In this document: positions 33,010 to 44,821 of the stretch, piece after piece
Layout: the number at the start of each line of letters is the position of its first letter
Numbering within the stretch: position 1 is the first letter of the stretch
NCBI GenBank assembly: GCA_944472155.2
Contig: OX235272.1
Span: forward strand, 85,318,020 to 85,382,019
Direction: 5' to 3'
DNA from: Trichobilharzia szidati
Taxonomy: Eukaryota; Platyhelminthes; Trematoda; Strigeidida; Schistosomatidae
DNA: 64,000 nucleotides
Position numbers and translations under genes: made by a program
Notes under the pieces: generated by a model
Databases searched by the model: none
What the model saw: the letters and a program-made list of their open reading frames with translations, nothing else
What the model was told of the DNA's origin: nothing

Positions 33010-33650
33010 CGTAGGATTATGCAGTACAAAGAAGTGGGAGATACACTGCGTTTGGTAGATTTTTATTTACCCTGTAAATGACTCTGAATGATAAGTCAAT
33101 TGAGATGCGGTAAGATATGCTGATGAGGTGTTCACTTATTGCTCTTCTCAGTGAACCAGTGTCACCTCCTCGCAGCCATGCTGGGTAATTTTCTCCAACA
33201 CGTTTTGAAAGGATGACCATAGAAAGATTTATGTAACCAGCTCTGTAGGCGAATTGATATATACACACATGAGTGGTCATATAAGGGAGTTTGTCCTAAA
33301 AGTTTGCGTAAATATCACTCTAAGTGTTTCTGCAGGAAACATCTTCTTCAGGGGACTAGAGATTCTCTTCTTTAGGATATCTGAAGCTAACTCTCACATG
33401 AAATCCGAATTCATATGGAGTATTTTCCTTGGCACCCAAATGCATTCTCCCCCTTTTTTGGCTTTGGTTTGATTTTTATCTACACGAAACGTGCCTGGTA
33501 TCCATTTTGATTTGGGTAATTTCCTAGGAACAAGAGGTCTTTTTCTAAGCAGTCAATTCTGGGAATCCTTCTGATATCGTGGGCTTTTTTCCTAATAATT
33601 CCGTTTGTCCATCCATTTTATCTGTCAGATTTAGATAGTCCTACTCAATG
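33010..33650 (-). pseudogene. Penelope-like element: connector and GIY-YIG region
   Basis: The minus strand reads a connector resembling LKKRISSPLKKMFPA near 33330-33380, then MCVYINS at the nuclease start near 33250. The C-terminal block RAISEHLISISYR, then SFRVIYRVNKNLPNAV, lies at about 33030-33150. The GIY-YIG core is badly eroded. Confidence 0.65.
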
Positions 33651-33689
33651 GTAACTGAAATTTTTTATGGAAAATGTTTCTTTTCTATA

Positions 33690-34240
33690 GTTTGGTTTGT
33701 AAGGATTAGTTATGTTTTACGAGTTGATCACGGACTGATATCAGTTAGAGAACCATTGAAAAACCAGGGAGTACTGGACAGCTGCTGTTTCATCCTAGCT
33801 TGGGAATCATCGGCAGTACGCACCCACTGGGATTCGAACCCAGGACCTACAAACCAAACTACAGAAAATTATTCTGGTGCTCGCTAGTGACTTGCTACAG
33901 GATGCAGCTTCCTGGAGTTCTAGTGAGAAGTTATGACCAGTAAGGTCCAATTAGATGTCACATGTGTGGATGGATATCCCACCAACGACAATGGTTGAGG
34001 TCGCACTAAAATCACGAATTGGTAGAAGTTAGAATTCATGAGCCATTGAATCGGGTTCCAGTGGCTGAATGGTATACGAGCTTGCCTTGTAACTGGAAGG
34101 TCCTGGGTTCGAATCCCAGTGGGTGCGTACTGGCGATGATTCCCAAACTAGGATGAAACAGCAGCTGTCCAGTACTCCCTGGTTTTCAATGCTTCTCTAA
34201 CTGATATCAGTCCGTGATCAACTCGTAAAAAATGTTTCTT
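33690..34240. mobile_element. S2 inverted composite
   Basis: 33690-33847 is an S2 tail, ribozyme and B-box on the minus strand. 33848-33872 is a plus-strand tail remnant, and 33873-34240 is a full plus-strand S2 (5' region, tRNA-like head, ribozyme at 34127-34175, tail). The same order is seen at 55553-56480. Both ribozymes share CAGCAGCTGTC, with CCGATGA or GCGATGA cores. Confidence 0.7.
34127..34175 (+). ncRNA. Hammerhead-like domain of S2 with perfect helix I
   Basis: Helix I GTACTG/CAGTAC pairs perfectly. The core is GCGATGA for CTGATGA; helix II TCCC, loop, AGGA; then TGAAAC, helix III CAGC/GCTG and GTC cleavage triplet. Two core positions differ from the hammerhead consensus, so it is probably inactive. 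Confidence 0.6.
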
Positions 34241-34479
34241 TACTCTAGGTGAAGGCCACTCAACACTTAAGCTTAATTTAGCCAAATGTTTTCTATTTCT
34301 TGTTAAACTTCGACTGTTCGTCATAGATCGAAAACTATTGTTGTATTTTAGTGATATTTTTCTCTACAGTAGTATTTATTTTTAAGAAACCCTATCAATG
34401 AATACTTTTTCTAGCAGTAACACTACAGCATATAATAACTAAATTTGGGTGAAAATAAAGAGAAGATGCAGGTGTTGAA

Positions 34480-35087
34480 GGTAACCAGCCACCATAAGGA
34501 AAAGGTACCGATATCTATCAACATAAGGAATTTGATATAGGTCAGTTCCCTCACCTATATAGGCAGCATTGTTTCAACTACAGCCGGATGACATTGATGA
34601 GGATGCCATAACGAGAATTGGAAAGCCACGACAGACCTTCGTCACTCTGATTTCAGTGTGGAGATCTTCCGTGCTCAATATAAAGAACAAAATTATGATT
34701 CTCAACACCAGTGTTAAATCAGTCAGCGCTTCTGTGTGGGTCATAAACACAGCAAGTCATAAAAAGCAATTTGAACAGATTTTTATCGCCAGTTGCCTTT
34801 ACTGGCTTCATTTTGAAGATCGGATGGCCAAAAAGAATTACCAACAAAAAACTCTGGGTATGTACTAATCAGGAGCCTATTGCTCAACAAGTGTGAAGAA
34901 GAAAATGGAGATGGATTGGACACACGCTGAGGAGACCACTGTGTGACATAGATGGCAGTGTGTGAAATGGAGACGAGAGCCTATGTGCAATCATGGAACC
35001 ATTTAGAGAGGACTGCAGAGGACCAGAAAAAAAGGAGATGTACTATTGAAGCCCTACGTCCCACTCGGAATCCAAGGGAATAATAAT
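34480..35087 (+). pseudogene. RTE LINE C-terminal region and 3' end
   Basis: The plus strand reads TYIGSIVSTTAG, then ITRIGKPRQTFVTLISVW and NKIMILNTSVKSV, the region after the RT active site. The GHTLRRP block and the IEALRPTRNPRE-like end follow. Frameshifts; tail AATAATAAT at 35080-35087. Confidence 0.8.
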
Positions 35088-35940
35088 GCAATAGTCACTG
35101 GACAGTCGTACGACTCCATGTACTAATAGGCTAATTAAGGACACTCTGAACCAGTTACAAAGCGAAATAAAGCTATAATTAACAATGTCCTGATTTCCTG
35201 TAGTTTTCATACTAGTAAAAGCTTCACATTTTTGTTCTCTGGGTTGTTGAGCCACTAGAAACCAAAAGAACACCAATTTATTGTTTCATCACGCCTATGA
35301 CTCCTGAATAGCAGGTACGTACTGCCCCACTGGGGGGCATTTCTGACGAAATCAGCCTTCACAACTATTATCAACACAACAAGTAAATACCATTGGGATA
35401 TAATATTCTAATGCAAATGAAGAAGGCAGTATTAAGGCATATAGCTAAATTCAAAAACCAAGTTTTAAAAAAATTTTTGATTAGATCTAAAGGTCAGTGT
35501 ATGCGCAAAATGACGATAACAAAACTGAATGCACTTTTACGTTTTCAAGATGATTAATTGAGCTTATTCATATATATATATATACATATATATATGTATA
35601 TATAATGGCAAATAGAAAATCTAAAAATAAATCAGATTAAGTGAGAAATGGGAGAGAGAGAGAGCGAGAGAGACAGAGGAAGTCAAAAATTCCTTAATTG
35701 TATGCAAGTTTCTTTCGTTTATTAAACCTTTATTTTGCTTACATAACTGCCTTTTCATTTCTATCAAGTATTTTTAGTATAATATAAGATTTAAGGTCAT
35801 GAATGTTATAATGTTAAATATAATGTTATCTTTAATAACTGTCGACAGAATATCTTTGACACTACAGTATGAATATACTGTCTGACTAATCTAAATCGTG
35901 TGTAAATAGAAAGTCTTCTTGAACATTACGACGAAACAGT
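35088..35940. other. Unassigned, with microsatellites
   Basis: TA-rich repeat at about 35571-35603 and GA repeat at about 35653-35681. No coding motif. Confidence 0.5.
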
Positions 35941-35944
35941 AAGT

Positions 35945-36475
35945 TTCCCTGATTGGATTTTTGTCAGAGAGGTCATTGGAAATCAGAGAGCAATGGACAA
36001 CCGTTTCATCTTGTTCAGGGGCTCTTAATTAGAGTGTACCGATAGCTCCACCGGAGGTCGTGCGCAGGACTTTCAGGTTGTCAGACCGAGCTGGGTGATC
36101 ATTCAACCACTGGAAATGAAGTACAGTGACCCCCTAAATTCTAATTTTATCAACTCGTCATATACCGCTTCTCTCACCAATATCTTCTGTGAGAATCTAC
36201 TTCGCTTTGACACAGTGTACCCCACTGGTCACGAATTGCCACTGCAGGCTTCAGTACATCCATGCATCCAGTATTCACCAAGGACTTGGCGACTGATATT
36301 CAGACAACAGGTTTTATAAGTCATGGGCATGCGCTGTGAAGAGATCCAAAACAGGTCGAAACAGCTTTCCACTGTTTCCTGGTTTCCAATGGCCTCTGTA
36401 ACTGATGCTGGTTCATGTTGAAAATCAAATAATTGAAATTATTCCAAAATCCCCACAAAACCTATAATTTGAAAC
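35945..36475. mobile_element. S2-related inverted pair
   Basis: About 35945-36310 is an S2/R-y-like copy on the minus strand. About 36300-36475 is a shorter plus-strand copy with a hammerhead-like segment (CTGTGAAGAGATCC, then CGAAACAGC) near 36331-36380. Both end in tails that could pair with each other. Confidence 0.5.
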
Positions 36476-36498
36476 AGTAAGTGTTTTAAGAAGACAGA

Positions 36499-36710
36499 TT
36501 TCTTTTCTCCTTCACTTTCCCCAGTGGAACATAGGGCTTCAAGCTAGTGGTTTGAAGTTTCTGTAGCAGTGTTTATTTTACAGGATGGGGTTGCTAGCCT
36601 CATGCCCAACCTTTCCTCTTCACCAGTATTATTTCTGGCTTAGCGAGGTAAAGGAGTGAGTCGGTCAGGGATCGAACCCCGAACCATGTGCATGGTTGGC
36701 GAGCGTCAGA
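36499..36710 (-). mobile_element. S1 SINE, reversed, with 10-base target duplication
   Basis: Reverse S1 truncated at the tRNA-like 5' end. AGAAGACAGA is present at 36489-36498 and 36711-36720 exactly. Confidence 0.88.
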
Positions 36711-37025
36711 AGAAGACAGAATAATCAGTTCTTAAAATACGAACGCAATAAATGGGTGGCAAAACTAATATTTTGATATCTGAAGAATGAGGTGTGAGGA
36801 GATATTTTGTACCTTAGAGTCTGTGATGAACAAACTCATGAAGCCTAAATAAATAAAAGGACCTGCTATTCTAGCAAGCAACAGCCAGAGTAACACGCTT
36901 AGGCTGTATTATTAATTCTCAATACTCCTTATACATTTTCATGTTAGGTAGGTTTATTTCATGCAGAATAGTGTAATTTGAATAACTGAATGCGTTTTGA
37001 GCACAAGTGATTATACTCAGCCACA
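36711..37025. other. Nothing recognised
   Basis: No feature supported. Confidence 0.4.
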
Positions 37026-37361
37026 ATGCCCAAATTATATTTTTCTCAGGTGTTGATTAGCACGGATTTCATCAGTTTCAACATCGAACACGAACTGACT
37101 TTAGTTACAGAACCATTGAAAATTAGCAAGTACTGGAAAGTTGCTTCGTCCGTGTTTGGGACTCTTCATCTGCAGACATCCATAACCTTACTACGATTTG
37201 AATCTAGGACCTTCAGTTTACAAAGCGAGCTCATAGACTATTCAACCACTGGAACGGTACTCAATGGCCCACTAATTCTAACTTTCGCCGATTCACGATA
37301 TATAGCGCCAAAGGCAGCCAATTTTATAGGTGAGGTTTTGTCCCCACTGTTACGACCAAAA
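37026..37361 (-). mobile_element. S2 retroposon, reversed, decayed
   Basis: The minus strand shows the S2 5' region, head (AGTGGTTGAATAG) and tail. The plus-strand open frame of 168 codons that runs through this segment into R-x has no motif and is a by-product of the repeats. Confidence 0.55.
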
Positions 37362-38015
37362 CCGAATTGTGATGGTCTGAGCGTAGAAAAACCAATCTCC
37401 GTGTCCTATTACATAGCTGACAAAACTTCCTTGAGAAACAAGCAGTCACAAAGCGCTTCAAAGATATCAAAAAGACAACTATACTTCAATAAATTTTCGC
37501 TTTTTTCAACAATAATAACACCAGAAACTTAAAATTATCTCTATAGTGCCGTTAAGAAGCCAGCTATAAAGTTAAGAGAACGTTCTTATTACAGAAAAAG
37601 TACTGTGGAACAAAATTAGTTAACCAAAATTCAGCTGTAAGAATTACCTGAGAATCAGGTGGAATATTCCTAATAGAGGGGGATCAAAACTCTAACCACA
37701 AGCATCACACACCTACAATTCCCGAAGACAATCTAGTGTCAGAATGATCTTAACTCACTCAAAGAAAATTGCAGTCGTGAAACAACACATTATAAATATC
37801 ACCACATAACCACAAAGGGAAGCAATCGAATTAGGGAATAAGCAGTGACAAAGACCAATAATGATGATCAAGTCAGTAGATGATATGAAGATGTCAGAAG
37901 AATGATATGGAGTCTAGGAGAAGAAGAGATAGTAATTGAAAAGTTGGTTGAAATATCCAAATCAGCATCAGTGCTGTAAATAGATGGTTCAGACGGGATT
38001 TTACAAAAAAGTGTT
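37362..38015 (+). repeat. R-x repeat (candidate solo LTR)
   Basis: Starts TGTTACGACCAAAACCGA. Collinear with 53225-53850, including the CAACAATAACACCA-like and AACACATTATAA-like blocks. No polymerase or gag-like motif in any copy. Confidence 0.5.
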
Positions 38016-40180
38016 CTTTTACACCCACAACCAACTCGGAGGAACTCGTTGATCACAGCTTCCCAGTACAACTTCCGTTAACTTCACCCTGCATTCAGTC
38101 AGTAGTCAGCGTTGGATGAATTCTCAATTGTTGATTTGTGGGGATCTGACTAATTTCATGATTGGTCATGAATTGACTTCAGTTACAGAACCAGTGAAAA
38201 CCAGAGAGAATTTTGTTTGAAGGGAAGAATTCAAACTTTCCTTAATTTCTGTACGGTTTGTAATATTACTTAAATTATTTCACAGTGATATCCTTAGCCT
38301 CAGTTGACACTTATTCTGAAAGTAAGAACTGATGCCACCAAATAGTATTTAAATAATCGGTTTTCGGTGTGTACGAATTACATCCATTGAGGTTTTAGTT
38401 AGCTAGTTTGATGCACTGATAGATTCAAGAGGAACTAAAGCATACTGAGTCGAACTTCCACAGATAATTTGGTTTAGTTTTTCCCGGGCTACTGAAAAAG
38501 GACTATATCTCATTACGTAGGATGTTAAAGGTTGTCAGCAGGGTAAGCAACGTGCCACTTAACCAGCTTGTTAATACTCTGGTTGACAGGCACTTGGACT
38601 CATGTGAAAAATGGGCCAAATCCATTTTATCTAACTCACACCATCCTCTTCACTCACAACTCTCCCCTTGTATTTCATCAGGTAAAACCAGAAGCCAATA
38701 TAGAAAACTATATGCTCGCACCAGTAAGTACAAAAACTCAACCATACCCTACTTAGTTCGTGTTCTGTGTGATAAAGAAAGCATAAGGCGTGACACCTAT
38801 AATTCATTAAATAGTCAGTAGTACAACTGGATCTCGTCTTTCCAACCCACATCATCAATAGGTACAACATTTTCTTTTCCTTTTCTCTCTCTCTCTTTTT
38901 TCCGTTATGTGCTGCTTTGTTTCTTTCTCTCGCTTACGCCAGTAAATATGGTACCACCTATTTTTCTAGCACCTTCAAACACTGTTCAGCTTTACCTTTG
39001 CTACCGACATGCCAATATGTTTTTGTCATTATGAACTGTGATTTCCTTAACCTATGTAGAATTCTGTTTATTGATAATGTACTAACTGGATGCAATACTG
39101 TAGTAAAATTGCTGAGAATTCCATTCTGTATCACATGTACTGTTTTGGAATAAAGCAAATTATTATTATTATTAAATTTTTAGCTGTTTAGACTAAAGGG
39201 ACTTTAGACTAATTGCAGTTGTTAGATTTTCGTCACGAACCAACGTCAGTCAGGGAGCTGTTTCATCCTATTCTGGGAGTTCCCAGGATTGAGTACGCAG
39301 TAATTGAACTCGAGACCTTCAGGTTTCAAGACCGAACTCGTTGATCATTCAGCCACTTCCACTGGAATTCAGTGACCCGTGAATTCTAACTCTGTCAACT
39401 CGTGATATAGCGCTGTCCTCACCAATACATCTGAGATGGACATCCACTTCACCTTGACATGGTTGGCACCACTGGTCACCACTTCCCAGTGCATCTTCAT
39501 AAATTCCATCCAGCTGGCATCACTGAGTTGGCGATTGATACTCAGATTATAGAATATGTGGGTATTTGTGAATAATTACAATGGCTAGATTTTCGTCATG
39601 AACTAATTAACATCTTAGCTATTTGCTTCACTCAAGATGCAAAATGTTTCTGTGTACTGGAAGAAAGGTTGATACCATGTCATCTCAAACCTTTTGAAAA
39701 GTGCAGATTGTGTTAGATAGATGAAGGAAGCTTGGAATAACAATCATTTATATCGAACTTGTTAATACATGTAAGTCATTGTAAATTATTTGTCGTCTAC
39801 TCCGTGAACAATAATATAAAAAAGAGACTAGATTTTACCCTCTTCACCAAATGTTTCAAATTAGAATATTTCCCAACCTACCGAGAGTAAACTGAACTGA
39901 TGTTGATAGAAACCCTTTACAACTTGATTCCAAATCTGAATGAGAATGAAGTGTCGAGATATTTTTATTCTCAAGTACTATTATTACTTCTAGTTATATG
40001 AGATGCTTTATTTTTCTGGTGACTGACCTATATTGAAGAAAATTTATTTCACGTAGGTAACAAAACCAATAAAGGGTGGAGGAGGGTGAGATAGTGTTGA
40101 GGGAAACAACTCACTAACGAATATTCTAATCAAGTGACTTTTCCACATCACTTACGGTGTATTATACGAAATATTTCATC
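38016..40180 (-). repeat. R-y repeat, arm 2 of a distant inverted pair
   Basis: Reverse match to 26212-27655. The two arms point toward each other across about 10.4 kb. This copy carries a CR1-like LINE end at 38478-39168 that the other arm lacks. Confidence 0.65.
38478..39168 (+). pseudogene. CR1/Jockey-like LINE 3' end inserted in R-y
   Basis: The plus-strand frame from about 38522 to 38821 (99 codons) reads LKVVSRVSNVPLNQLVN, then HLDSCEKWAKSILSNSHHPL and TRSQYRKLYARTSKYKNS. This is the C-terminal thumb-like region of CR1/Jockey RTs. The frame ends in a stop at 38819, followed by a 3' untranslated region and a TTATTATTATTATT tail. The insertion falls between TTTGGTTTA and AATTTTTAGCTG of R-y; the empty site is present near 27190-27210 in arm 1. 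The frame is clean, so the insertion may be fairly recent. Confidence 0.82.
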
Positions 40181-40184
40181 ACCT

Positions 40185-40691
40185 AACAAAAAGGAATAAA
40201 TACCTTATTAACTAAAAAAAAACACATTCAACTCACTCGCTCGCTCGAGTGGAAGTGAAGCATGTCATTTTGACACACTATGAAAGAAATGATGGTTTTT
40301 AATATATTTTTTGTTTCTCTAAAAGAATTCAAAGAAGGCAATATGAAAATGTAATAAATAATAAATGGGGATACAAACACCGAGATCAGTGTTGGAGGGT
40401 GTAATCCTGTCAACTAACTGTAAATATTTTGTTTGTTTACTAAACCTCAAAATGTGATTGAAAAACAAAAAAACAAAATGAGAAACAGAAACAGAAAAAG
40501 AGGAAGAAAAAACAACAAATCACACAAAAATTATGATCCGAATCTGTCATTAGTGTTATTATTATTATTATTATTACTACTAATACTTCTGTTTTAAAGC
40601 TGCGAATTGAAATTTTCAAGCTAGTAATACCACAATCTTATTTTCGTGAGATTCTGTTTTCTCCCCTTATTCCCCTTTATGAATTTGATAC
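40185..40691. other. Nothing coding; A-rich and ATT repeat
   Basis: A-rich run near 40440-40520 and an ATT microsatellite at about 40556-40580. Confidence 0.5.
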
Positions 40692-41335
40692 CCTTCTTAT
40701 GTTAGCTATAACTGTATGTACAAATTTACATGTATCTGTGGTAGCAGTTACGTCGGGAGAACAGAAAGAAGGGCAAACCTTCCATTTTTTAAACATGTAC
40801 CGAAAAGCCTACTTCTCAAGGGAACCAACGCTTTCAATAATGCTACTGCCAGGCATCTCGTCGGTACAGTTCGTGAGGTAGACATCATGAGATCCTTTAA
40901 AGTTATCACTGGACAAAGTAGTTCAATTCTCTTCAAGTTTACCAAAGCATTCGCTATCAAACACCTGAAACCCTATTTATGTATTCAGAAAGTAGCAGAT
41001 ATCAGGCTTTCCTTGCTCTAGTAAATGGATATCTTTACTCTCTTTTTTGTTTGATGATGTCACTTTTGACTTTAACCTCTTGCCCCTTTGCTATAGTGTA
41101 ACCTTGCTTGTTTCCTGTTTCTACGATTTATGTTGAACTCACTAATTTATTAGTCACTCATCATCTTATTCATCTCTTGCCTTTATTGCGTAACTATTTT
41201 GTCACTGTATTCAGGCTTCAATTTTTGGTTAAACTTAAACTTTTTAAGTACAGACTATGTAAGCATAATTTCTGAGAACTGTTTATTAAGTGTGGAGTCT
41301 CCTAACAAGTTATATTTTGTAACATTTCGAAGTAT

Positions 41336-41503
41336 TTTTTTATTATAGCTTGATTGCATAAGGTATTTTTAGGATGTAATATCGGTAGCCCAAATTTATC
41401 AGGCCAACCATTGATATCAGGTGTGGGTTGGCAGGGGATCGAACCCTAGACCATGTGCATGGTTGGCGAGCCAACTAACCGCTGTGCCACCAACTCACGG
41501 ATA
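41336..41503 (-). mobile_element. S1b SINE inside the PLE 3' region
   Basis: Minus strand: tRNA-like head (TGGCACAGCGG A-box, GGTTCGATCCC B-box), then the GATATCA and GGCCTGATAAATTTGGG-like body. The PLE reads across the insert when compared with 12710-12740. Confidence 0.7.
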
Positions 41504-41555
41504 TGTTAAAATTATTCTGTACATAAACTTAATTGATTCTGTCTTAAGGTTGTAC

Positions 41556-41606
41556 CTAGCTGATCAGAAGGCGACGAAATAAACGATGGTGTCATCTTAT
41601 TCTGCA
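41556..41606 (+). ncRNA. Hammerhead-like motif of PLE, core damaged
   Basis: CTGATCA replaces CTGATGA (G8 lost), then CGAAAT, helix III ATAA/TTAT and GATG/CATC, and a cleavage-site U before CTGC. Layout as at 17216-17268. Confidence 0.5.
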
Positions 41607-41630
41607 CAAATCTTTGTTCTTATTTTATTC

Positions 41631-41992
41631 GTATTCCACTTTTACTTCATTTCTTCAGCTTTACTGGATAATTAATGTATTTTGGTTTATCATAATATTA
41701 TTTTCATCCTAATGTGGATTCAGTTAGCGTGTGCTGATAAGTTTTGTTTTGCGTGAATATCAGCTTTCGACTATAGTAACACAAATGTCTATGTAAAAAC
41801 AGTTCCTGATATCCATTGTGGAAATGATTATATTCAGGGAAAATTCTCATTGGGGCATAAATAAAATCGAAGCAAGTGATTAGGCGAAGAACCCCTCTAC
41901 AACACATTGATCACCAAACCATATATATATCTATAATTTTTTAATAATAATGTGAATTTTCAAAAGTTAGTTTTTAGGAATTTGATTTGTTT
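41631..41992. other. Nothing recognised
   Basis: AT-rich; no coding motif. Confidence 0.4.
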
Positions 41993-42350
41993 TAAGTTAG
42001 ACCATGGATCAATTTCAGTTAGAGAACCATTGAAAACCAGCTGAGAGTACTGGACATCTGTTTCTTCCAAGTTTGGGACCAATCAGCACTCTGTACCCGC
42101 CGAGGTTCGTACCCAGTACCTTTTGGTTACAAGAAAAAGTCGCTAACTGTTAGGCCACTGGGATTCGACTCAGTGGTCCATACTCTATGAACCTGTCTTT
42201 CTGCCAGAAGATCCTGGATTCGAACCTTGGCAGTGGATGCCTGCTGACGATAAGTCGCAGACCAGGCTGACGAAACAACTGTTCAGTACTCCTTGTTGGT
42301 TTTCAGTGGCTCAATAACCAAAATCAATTCCTGCTGAAACTTGAAATAAT
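41993..42350. mobile_element. S2 inverted pair
   Basis: 41993-42180 is S2 on the minus strand and 42181-42350 is S2 on the plus strand, head to head. The plus copy has a hammerhead-like domain at 42238-42290: CTGACGA (42244-42250), GAAA near 42272, CAAC/GTTC in place of helix III, and a CAGTACTCC end. Confidence 0.65.
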
Positions 42351-42419
42351 GTGAATCTTGACAAAAAAGACTGGTGATTCACTTGGATTGGATTTTATTG
42401 AGCAATTAGAACACTGCGC

Positions 42420-43215
42420 ACCAAGATGATGTTTATGATAAGACAGCAGTGCAGAAATGATACTTAAATAAATAAAGTTTACAAGTGAGAAAATGCCGGA
42501 AATTGTTCAAAGTGAAGCTACTAATAACAACCAACGAAATAAGCGAAGGATGTACAAACTGAGTATACAAGGAGAAAAATAAGTAGGCCCAAAGTATGAA
42601 TGGGAATTAGCATAATTTAGCATAGATAGATTAATAATATGAGAGTTGGGCGAGTTGAATAAACTTTCTTTATACAGAGATCTAGCTTTCCCGTTTCGAA
42701 GACCCAGATTTTAGCAATAAAAAGGAGTTGGATATGTAATGATTGGTGAAAGTTATTTTCCGCCTTGTAGATAACTTTCAAGAAATAGGCTGCAGGGATC
42801 ACGTGAAAATTATCAACCAGATGTTCAGTAATTACGTCTCTCATAGCCCTACTTCCACCTCTTCGTAACCTCGTAGGACAGTGTCCTTGCATCCTCTTGG
42901 ACAAAATTCAAGTTGAACAATTGATAAACGTGCTTCCGCACGAGCAGGTGAACTGATAAACGCACACAGAGTTAGTCAACTGCAGGACCTTGTCCTTCAG
43001 TTCATTGAACAGTAATGGTCGACTAAAGAACGCTATTCTCAAAGATGCTACAGCGAATATCCTTTTCAGGGACTGCGCGATCCTTCTTTTAAGGATGTTG
43101 GCAACTTAGTCACTTTAGAATTTCAGGTTCATGTACAGAATTTTCTTGACTGTGGACGTTAAATCACATTTCATAACAATTATACATAAACCGAAAAAAG
43201 AACAGCTTCCAACAG
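42420..43215 (-). pseudogene. Penelope-like element: connector, GIY-YIG start, C-terminus
   Basis: The minus strand reads LYMNLKF, then ILKRRIAQSLKRIFAVASLR near 43050-43130 (the PLE connector). VCVYQFTCSCG near 42950-42980 is the nuclease start, and EHLVDNFHVIPAAYFLKVIY lies near 42760-42840. The closest copy is at 6100-6755. An AT-rich 3' region extends to 42420. Confidence 0.75.
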
Positions 43216-43355
43216 TGTATTCACTGAACCTAAGAAATTCACGCAATCATTCGATTAATCAACTCCATGTGTGCATACCATTTCACTTACTTCTGCTGAG
43301 CTAGATATATTTATTGTCTAAAATCGATTCTCTCCAAAGGGTTGCAGGAACGCAA
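43216..43355 (+). pseudogene. PLE GIY-YIG fragment on the opposite strand
   Basis: The plus strand reads QLHVCIPF and CAYHFTYFC-like frames resembling the nuclease start. It directly abuts the reversed PLE, giving another inverted PLE junction. Confidence 0.4.
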
Positions 43356-43994
43356 ATATAATAATAGCTTTATTCTGGACAGTGTTTATATAATTTACAG
43401 AAATATCAATAGAATTTATTGCATAATATATACTCTCATCGTCCGGTGTCTTCAAGTTAAATCGCAATTATTAATAAATCGCATCACGCAGTGTCGTCTA
43501 GCCTGAAATGCAAGCCAATCTATTATGATATTTATTCTTTGTCTCCCTCAAGAAACCCGAGACATTCTGTTGACAGCTAATTAAAAAGAGTTCACGAGTT
43601 TATTTTACGATCCGAAGACATAAATGAGCGATTAAAGATCTCGGGTAGTTAGTTTTTTTTTCTACAGAGTAGCAGTTTCTACCAAAAATGTCAGGAACGT
43701 TTATGTAGTGTATTAGGATACATTGTCACCCAGGTTTACTGGAAACTTGCGAATCAGCAGACTGTAAGGATTTTAAAAATTCGCGGGAGTAAACATTACA
43801 ATTTAGAGGTCATATTCTTATGGATTAAAACAATGTGAACACAAGAAATAAGACACAATCTAGTGATGATGACCACTTTTTGGTAGTCCGAATTTTAAGC
43901 AGGCCACCATTATGAAAAGCTGGTAGGTATTTCTGGAAGAACCTCAGTAAGGAAGCATCTTGTTGACACTGATTAATCTCAGCGGCCTCTTTCT
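43356..43994. other. Possible CR1-like LINE tail, otherwise unassigned
   Basis: Begins with ATAATAATAGCTTTATTCTG, like the reversed LINE tails at 16412 and 48145. The rest shows no motif. Confidence 0.35.
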
Positions 43995-44312
43995 TTAAGA
44001 ATAAGTAACAAGAAACTATGAGAACAAATCAATAGGCGAGAGAAAATGGAGAAGGAAGGGGCATATGTTGAGGAAGGAGGCCATCGAATGACATTGCACG
44101 CCAGGCCAATGCTCGAGTGGAATCCAAATGGGAAGCGACGAGTGGGTCGTCAATGCGAGGGTCACATGGAGGAGATCGTGTGAGGAGGAGATGAGAGAGT
44201 TTGGTCAATCGTGGACCCAGCTGAAGAGGACGGCAGAAAACAGAACAAAGTAGAGATGTGTTGTTGAAGCCCTATGTTCCACTCGGAACGCAAGGGAATA
44301 ATAATAATATGA
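43995..44312 (+). pseudogene. RTE LINE 3' end
   Basis: The plus strand reads ISNKKLWERTNQ, ALEWNPNGKRRVGR and a VVEALCSTRNARE-like end, with tail AATAATAATAAT. One of the least diverged 3' ends here. Confidence 0.82.
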
Positions 44313-44821
44313 TAGTCTCTTTCACATATATTAATGATAGTTTCCCATGAATCGATAAATTCTAGTCATATCTTTTCAATTTATACAAAAAAATAGTGTT
44401 ACATCATAGTACATTATTCTAGAACGTGTTCTATAGAATCTTAGCTACTGAATTCCTTCTGTTTGTCAGCTGAGACATTTTCTGTAGTGTTACATGTACT
44501 AGGGAACCATCATGTGATCGGTGATTTTTCATTACATTATAAATGAAATGAATCTGATTTAGAATGAATAGAAAACCAGGTGTAATAATACAAACGGTAG
44601 AGATACTTTTACTACTACTGCTATTATTATTATTGATGATGATAGTGATATTTTAATTATTATGGAAGTGCAAAGAATACCAATAGAAAGTATATTAAGG
44701 CTTTATTTTTAAAGTGTTGCACTTCAAATCATAAATTTACACTGAATTGGTTATTTACTGAAAATATGTATATTCTGTATAGATTTGGAAGTTTGTGTTT
44801 TTCAAATAGGTTAAACGTAGA
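44313..44821. other. Unassigned, with an ATT/GAT microsatellite
   Basis: Microsatellite at about 44610-44650; no coding motif. Confidence 0.45.

Larger units (their letters stand above)
40692..41630 (+). pseudogene. Penelope-like element: GIY-YIG and 3' region
   Basis: An open frame at 40716-41021 (101 codons) reads YKFTCICGSSYVGRTERRA, the GIY-YIG core with its conserved Arg. It continues with ARHLVGTVREVDIMRSFKVI and AFAIKHLKPYLCIQK and ends at a natural stop. The whole C-terminal domain is free of stops, but the RT is missing. The 3' region carries an inserted S1b SINE (41336-41503) and ends in a hammerhead-like motif at 41556-41606. Confidence 0.82.

Noticed and set aside
37026..37532. 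168-codon plus-strand open frame
   Set aside because: It runs across the junction of an S2 copy and R-x, both non-coding on that strand, and shows no motif.
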